Shown one piece after another: positions 59,567 through 64,000 of a stretch of 64,000 nucleotides of DNA (its first letter is position 1; each line of letters starts with the position of its first letter). Source of the stretch: Fluviicola chungangensis. Lineage in GTDB: Bacteria; Bacteroidota; Bacteroidia; Flavobacteriales_D; Crocinitomicaceae. The notes under the pieces were generated by a model, which searched no databases, had not been told where the DNA came from, and saw nothing but the letters and a program-made list of their open reading frames with translations. The position numbers were made by a program, and so were the translations under genes. The DNA lies in assembly GCF_007558725.1 (NCBI RefSeq), contig NZ_VLPL01000011.1, forward strand, positions 1 to 64,000, given 5' to 3'.

Positions 59567-61672
59567 ATGGCAAGAGATCTTAAATATACAAGAAACATTG
59601 GTATCGCAGCTCACATTGATGCTGGGAAAACAACTACAACTGAGCGTATTTTGTACTACTCAGGTGTAAACCACAAAATTGGTGAGGTTCACGACGGTGG
59701 TGCTACCATGGACTGGATGGAGCAAGAGCAAGAGCGTGGTATTACCATTACTTCTGCTGCTACAACAGTAAACTGGAACTACCGTGGTACAAAATACCAC
59801 ATCAACATTATTGATACTCCGGGACACGTTGACTTTACCGTAGAGGTAAACCGTTCATTGCGTGTATTGGATGGATTGGTGTTCTTATTCTCTGCAGTAG
59901 ATGGAGTAGAGCCTCAATCTGAAACAAACTGGCGTTTGGCTAATAACTACAATGTTCCGCGTATCGGTTTCGTTAACAAAATGGACCGTCAGGGAGCAGA
60001 TTTCTTAAACGTGTGTAAGCAAGTGAAAGAAATGTTGGGTAGCCACGCTTTGCCATTACAAATCAACATCGGTGATGAAGATAACTTCAGAGGAGTTGTT
60101 GATTTGATCAACTGGAAAGGAATCGTTTGGAACGATGCTGACCAGGGAATGACTTTCCAGGAAGTTGAAATTCCTGCAGATATCATTGACGATGCACGCA
60201 GATTGCGTTCTGAATTGTTGGAGGCGGTTGCCGAATTCGATGAGTCATTGATGGAGAAATTCTTCGAAGATGAAAACTCTTTAACTGAGCGTGAGATTCT
60301 GGATGCATTGCGTCAGGCTACGATCTCCGGAAAAGTAGTTCCGATGATGTGTGGTTCTTCTTTCAAAAACAAAGGAGTTCAGGCCATGTTGGATATGGTG
60401 ATGGAAATTCTTCCTTCTCCATTGGATATCGAAGCGATTGAAGGAATCAATCCTAAAACAGATGAGCCGGCATTCCGCAAGCCTTCTTTTGATGAGCCGT
60501 TTGCAGCTTTGGCGTTTAAAATTGCAACTGATCCGTTTGTAGGTCGTTTGTGTTTTACACGTGCTTACTCCGGTAAATTGCCTGCAGGTTCTTACGTATT
60601 GAACACACGTACAAATAACAAAGAGCGTATTTCCCGTATCTTCCAGATGCACGCTAACAAGCAAAATCAAATTGATGAGCTTGGAGCAGGAGATATCGCA
60701 GCATTGGTTGGATTTAAAGATATCCGTACAGGAGATACTTTGTGTGCTGAGAATGCACCGATTATATTGGAGTCTATGAACTTCCCTGAGCCGGTAATCG
60801 GAATCGCAATTGAGCCTAAAACTCAAGCTGACCAGGATAAATTGGGTATCGGATTGAACAAATTGGCTGAAGAGGATCCAACATTCCGTGTAAACACGGA
60901 CGAAGAGACTGGTCAAACAGTTATCTCCGGAATGGGTGAGTTACACTTGGATATCATTGTTGACCGTTTGCGTCGTGAGTTTAAAGTGGAAGTAAACCAG
61001 GGTGCTCCTCAGGTTTCTTACCGTGAAGATATTACTGCAGCTGTTGAACACCGTGAAGTGTACAAGAAGCAATCAGGTGGTCGTGGTAAGTTCGCGGATA
61101 TTTATGTGAAGATTTCTCCACAGGATAACCAGGAAAAAACTGGTCTTGAATTCATCAACTCGATCAAAGGTGGTAACATTCCTCGTGAATTTATTCCTTC
61201 GGTAGAGAAAGGATTCAAAGAATCCATGAAAAATGGTGTAATGGCTGGGTACCCGGTTGAATCATTGAAAGTTGAATTGGTGGATGGTTCATTCCACGCT
61301 GTCGATTCAGATTCATTGTCATTCGAATTGGCTGCTAAAATGGCATACCGTGAAGCATTGAAAAAATGTCGTCCGATCTTGTTGGAACCGATCATGAAAA
61401 TTGAAGTGGTTACTCCGGAAGAAAACATGGGGGATATCGTAGGTGACTTGAACCGTCGTCGTGCGATCGTTCGTGGAATGGATGATAAAGCAGGATCTAA
61501 AGTGGTTAAAGCTGACGTTCCTCTATCTGAAATGTTCGGTTACGTAACACAATTACGTACACTTTCTTCAGGTCGTGCAACATCTTCTATGGAATTCTCT
61601 CACTTTGCAGAGGCTCCTAAGAACGTAGCAGATGAAGTGATTGCAAAAAATAATGGAAAAGTTTCCGCTTAA
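59567..61672 (+). CDS. fusA: Elongation factor G
   Basis: A 701-residue EF-G that moves tRNAs and mRNA through the ribosome using GTP. G1 [19 protein letters not shown], the switch-I threonine region [19 protein letters not shown] and NKMD are visible, followed by domains II-V (for example [20 protein letters not shown] and [17 protein letters not shown]). It is 12 bases before rpsJ. No tuf gene follows, unlike in many proteobacteria. Confidence 0.97.
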   Translation: MARDLKYTRNIGIAAHIDAGKTTTTERILYYSGVNHKIGEVHDGGATMDWMEQEQERGITITSAATTVNWNYRGTKYHINIIDTPGHVDFTVEVNRSLRVLDGLVFLFSAVDGVEPQSETNWRLANNYNVPRIGFVNKMDRQGADFLNVCKQVKEMLGSHALPLQINIGDEDNFRGVVDLINWKGIVWNDADQGMTFQEVEIPADIIDDARRLRSELLEAVAEFDESLMEKFFEDENSLTEREILDALRQATISGKVVPMMCGSSFKNKGVQAMLDMVMEILPSPLDIEAIEGINPKTDEPAFRKPSFDEPFAALAFKIATDPFVGRLCFTRAYSGKLPAGSYVLNTRTNNKERISRIFQMHANKQNQIDELGAGDIAALVGFKDIRTGDTLCAENAPIILESMNFPEPVIGIAIEPKTQADQDKLGIGLNKLAEEDPTFRVNTDEETGQTVISGMGELHLDIIVDRLRREFKVEVNQGAPQVSYREDITAAVEHREVYKKQSGGRGKFADIYVKISPQDNQEKTGLEFINSIKGGNIPREFIPSVEKGFKESMKNGVMAGYPVESLKVELVDGSFHAVDSDSLSFELAAKMAYREALKKCRPILLEPIMKIEVVTPEENMGDIVGDLNRRRAIVRGMDDKAGSKVVKADVPLSEMFGYVTQLRTLSSGRATSSMEFSHFAEAPKNVADEVIAKNNGKVSA

Positions 61673-61684
61673 TACAAACGAGTA

Positions 61685-61990
61685 ATGAGCCAAAAGATTA
61701 GAATTAAATTAAAGTCGTACGATCATAACCTGGTTGACAAATCGGCTGAGAAAATCGTTAAGACGGTTAAAGCAACAGGAGCAGTAGTTAGTGGTCCGAT
61801 TCCACTTCCGACTCACAAACGTATTTACACGGTATTGCGTTCCCCACACGTTAACAAGAAAGCGCGTGAGCAATTCGAATTGTGTTCTTACAAGCGTTTG
61901 TTGGATATCTACAGTTCTTCTTCCAAGACTGTTGATGCGTTAATGAGATTAGAACTTCCTTCGGGAGTTGATGTAGAAATTAAAGTGTGA
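61685..61990 (+). CDS. rpsJ: 30S ribosomal protein S10
   Basis: A 101-residue S10 ([20 protein letters not shown], with [20 protein letters not shown]). In the subunit it sits in the head; elsewhere it also takes part in antitermination with NusB. In this window it is followed by 101 bases holding a long hairpin before rplC. Confidence 0.97.
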   Translation: MSQKIRIKLKSYDHNLVDKSAEKIVKTVKATGAVVSGPIPLPTHKRIYTVLRSPHVNKKAREQFELCSYKRLLDIYSSSSKTVDALMRLELPSGVDVEIKV

Positions 61991-61997
61991 TGAAATT

Positions 61998-62047
61998 TCT
62001 GTGTGAATGTGGGCTTGCGATTAATCGCAAGCTCCACTGATCACAGA
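61998..62047. promoter_or_regulatory. Long hairpin between rpsJ and rplC
   Basis: The perfect palindrome GCTTGCGATTAATCGCAAGC (62013-62032) is extended by GTGG/CCAC and, further out, by TCTGTG/CACAGA (61998-62003 and 62042-62047). No T-run follows, so it is not an obvious terminator. It could be a processing site, a site for a ribosomal-protein repressor, or a dispersed palindrome inserted into the operon. Confidence 0.6.
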
Positions 62048-62091
62048 AGAATACATCACTTTAATAATTTATAATTTATAATTAGTAAAGT

Positions 62092-62706
62092 ATGCCTGGA
62101 ATTATTGGTAAAAAAATCGGAATGACTAGCGTCTACAGTGCCGAGGGTAAGGCAACACCATGCACAGTAATAGAAGCTGGTCCTTGTGTAGTAACTCAGG
62201 TTAAAACACAAGATCGAGATGGGTACGAGGCAATTCAATTGGGATTTGGAGAGCGTAAAGAAAAAAACACTCCGAATGCATTGAAAGGTCATTTCAAAAA
62301 AGCAAAAACGACACCAAAATCTAAATTGGTTGAGTTTAAAGGTTTTGACGGACTTAATCTTGGGGATGTAGTTGACGCAACAATCTTTGAAGAAGGAGAA
62401 TTTGTTGGAGTAGCTGGAACATCTAAAGGAAAAGGTTTTCAAGGGGTTGTAAAACGTCATGGTTTCGGTGGAGTTGGTCAATCAACACACGGTCAGCATA
62501 ACCGTTTGCGTGCTCCCGGTTCAATTGGTGCTTGTTCATACCCTGCACGTGTATTCAAAGGAATGCGCATGGCTGGTCAGACAGGTAACAAACGCGTAAC
62601 AGTAGAGAACTTAGAAGTATTGCGTGTTTTGGCTGACAAAAATTTAATCGTAGTAAAAGGTTCTATTCCAGGACCTAAAGGTTCAACCGTAACAATTGAG
62701 AAATAA
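62092..62706 (+). CDS. rplC: 50S ribosomal protein L3
   Basis: A 204-residue L3 ([20 protein letters not shown]). The loop reaching towards the peptidyl-transferase centre is in [20 protein letters not shown]. The stop codon overlaps the start of rplD by one base (TAATG), so translation is coupled. Confidence 0.97.
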   Translation: MPGIIGKKIGMTSVYSAEGKATPCTVIEAGPCVVTQVKTQDRDGYEAIQLGFGERKEKNTPNALKGHFKKAKTTPKSKLVEFKGFDGLNLGDVVDATIFEEGEFVGVAGTSKGKGFQGVVKRHGFGGVGQSTHGQHNRLRAPGSIGACSYPARVFKGMRMAGQTGNKRVTVENLEVLRVLADKNLIVVKGSIPGPKGSTVTIEK

Positions 62707-63332
62707 TGGAAGTAAAAGTAATTGATAGCAAAGGAAAGGCTACTTCCAAAAAGGTAACCTTATCGGAGACAATCTTTGGAATTGAGCCAAACGATCACGC
62801 AATTTATTTAGATGTGAAGCAACACTTGGCAAATCGTCGCCAGGGAACTCACAAATCAAAAGAGCGTAACGAAGTAGCAGGATCTACCAGAAAATTGAAA
62901 AAACAAAAAGGAACGGGTGGAGCTCGTGCCGGTAGTGTTAAATCTGGTACACGTGTAGGAGGTGGACGTATTTTCGGACCACGCCCGCGTAACTATCACT
63001 TCAAATTGAATATCAAATTAAAGCGTTTGGCACGTAAATCTGCTTTCGCATACAAAGCAAAATTGGATTCAATTGTCGTTTTAGAAGATGTAGCTCTAGC
63101 AACACCAAAAACAGCAGAATTCAAATCGATGTTATCGAACTTGAACTTGTTAAACGAGAAGGTGTTGATGATCGTAGGAGCAGGTAATGACAATGTTTAC
63201 TTGTCTTCACGTAACTTACAACGCGTTAAAGTTGTATCTGCTGATTCCGTTAACACATACGATGTGTTGAACGCGAAGAAAGTCGTATTAACAGAAAGTT
63301 CAATCGAAGTAATCGAAAAGATTCTAAACTAA
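62706..63332 (+). CDS. rplD: 50S ribosomal protein L4
   Basis: A 208-residue L4; the exit-tunnel extension is in RKLKKQKGTGGARAGSVKSG and GGGRIFGPRPRNY, where macrolide-resistance changes occur in other bacteria. In Escherichia coli L4 also represses its own operon; whether that holds here is unknown. Confidence 0.97.
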   Translation: MEVKVIDSKGKATSKKVTLSETIFGIEPNDHAIYLDVKQHLANRRQGTHKSKERNEVAGSTRKLKKQKGTGGARAGSVKSGTRVGGGRIFGPRPRNYHFKLNIKLKRLARKSAFAYKAKLDSIVVLEDVALATPKTAEFKSMLSNLNLLNEKVLMIVGAGNDNVYLSSRNLQRVKVVSADSVNTYDVLNAKKVVLTESSIEVIEKILN

Positions 63333-63335
63333 TTG

Positions 63336-63632
63336 ATGATGAGTACAATTATCAAAAAGCCAATCATTACAGAAAAAGCAACTGCCGCTAATGATAACGG
63401 TAGCTTCGCTTTCGAAGTAGATCGCAAGGCGAATAAATTGGAAATAAAAAGCGCTGTCGAAAAGATGTACGGAGTTCACGTAGTGAATGTACGCACACTC
63501 ACTTATGGCGGTGGAAAATCCTCTACGAAATATACGAATAGAGGTGTCGTTGAGCAAAAAAGTCGCGTATGGAAAAAAGCCATCGTAACTGTTGCTGCAG
63601 GAGAAACGATTGATTTGTTTAATAATTTTTAA
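63336..63632 (+). CDS. rplW: 50S ribosomal protein L23
   Basis: A 98-residue L23 (or 97, if the next ATG at 63339 is used, since the sequence reads ATGATGAGT). The core KKPIITEKATAANDN and NKLEIKSAVEKMYGVHVVNV is characteristic. It lies beside the tunnel exit and binds signal-recognition particle and trigger factor. It follows rplD after 3 bases. Confidence 0.95.
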   Translation: MMSTIIKKPIITEKATAANDNGSFAFEVDRKANKLEIKSAVEKMYGVHVVNVRTLTYGGGKSSTKYTNRGVVEQKSRVWKKAIVTVAAGETIDLFNNF

Positions 63633-63642
63633 GTAAAAACTG

Positions 63643-64000
63643 ATGGGTCTTAGAAAATTTCAGCCTATTACTCCAGGGCAAAGACACAAGATCAACAGTA
63701 CGTATGCTGAAGTAACAACCAATGTTCCTGAAAAGAGCTTGGTTGCGAAAAAAAGCAAGTCTGGTGGTCGTAACAATGATGGTCGTATGACCATGCGCTA
63801 CATCGGTGGTGGACACAAGCAAAAGTATCGTATCATTGACTTTAAACGCGATAAGCACGGAGTGCCTGCGGTAGTAAAGACAATTGAATACGATCCAAAC
63901 AGAACTGCGCGTATCGCATTGCTTTACTATGTGGATGGAGAGAAACGTTATATCGTTGCTCCTGAAGGATTGAAAGTTGGTGATACAGTTGTATCTGGTG
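63643..64000 (+). CDS. rplB: 50S ribosomal protein L2, N-terminal part
   Basis: The gene runs off the window end. The 119 visible codons begin [20 protein letters not shown] and include [20 protein letters not shown] and [14 protein letters not shown], typical of the RNA-binding N-terminal half of L2. It starts 10 bases after rplW. Confidence 0.96.
   Translation, partial: MGLRKFQPITPGQRHKINSTYAEVTTNVPEKSLVAKKSKSGGRNNDGRMTMRYIGGGHKQKYRIIDFKRDKHGVPAVVKTIEYDPNRTARIALLYYVDGEKRYIVAPEGLKVGDTVVSG

Noticed and set aside
60281-60916. Long antisense reading frame (211 codons) inside fusA
   Set aside because: It is opposite a highly conserved gene with strong codon bias and has no signal, domain or start context of its own.

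Overview
The window looks like a chromosomal stretch of a free-living member of the Bacteroidota, most likely Flavobacteriales and close to Fluviicola/Crocinitomicaceae. That placement is an inference. The evidence is: five secreted proteins with type IX secretion (T9SS) C-terminal sorting domains, GLPGLI and DUF4230 families, a TonB-receptor-like barrel, LytTR/propeller two-component proteins, promoters of the Bacteroidetes TTG...TAnnTTTG kind, and a str/S10 operon without tuf between fusA and rpsJ.

Layout. 1-445: the end of an IS3-family insertion sequence, then strong palindromes. 446-3371: an operon on the minus strand (DoxX-like membrane protein, FNR-type flavoprotein, animal-type 6-pyruvoyltetrahydropterin synthase, GTP cyclohydrolase I) faces a divergent ECF sigma factor. 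The two sides share a mirror-image promoter pair. 3480-5657: a small integrase/HTH module with a Tyr-to-Phe change at the recombinase nucleophile. 5658-24860: mostly core genes (CotH-like secreted protein, nucleoside transporter, bifunctional nuclease, etfAB, pdhB, fabD, two tRNAs, mutS, rRNA methyltransferase, glycosyltransferase, ferredoxin/thioredoxin reductase-like flavoprotein) mixed with T9SS substrates. 25044-34843: rhodanese, an orphan histidine kinase, a duplicated 56-bp repeat, a LuxE-like protein, an operon of M20 amidohydrolase, two DUF4230 proteins, CapA-like protein and dihydrofolate reductase, then topoisomerase III.

35118-40820: a compact minus-strand operon (hydrolase, GyrI-like ligand binder, NAD(P)-binding protein, propeller histidine kinase, LytTR regulator) that may sense and process a small molecule. 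41173-42200: three tandem tail-less single-stranded DNA-binding proteins. 42387-45861: an outer-membrane barrel overlapping a GLPGLI protein. 45914-52372: UvrD helicase, an alpha-L-fucosidase and a PA14-containing GH3 glycosidase, the last two overlapping tail to tail. 53402-54022: a gene-free stretch with 11-bp repeats and a MITE-like inverted repeat. 54023-58242: a FabH-like synthase and two T9SS substrates. 58697-64000: the str/S10 ribosomal operon, leaving the window inside rplB.

The most unusual features are the sigma-factor/biopterin locus with its two identical outward promoters, the triple ssb cluster, and the five-gene sensing operon. I see no CRISPR array, no rRNA and no replication origin.
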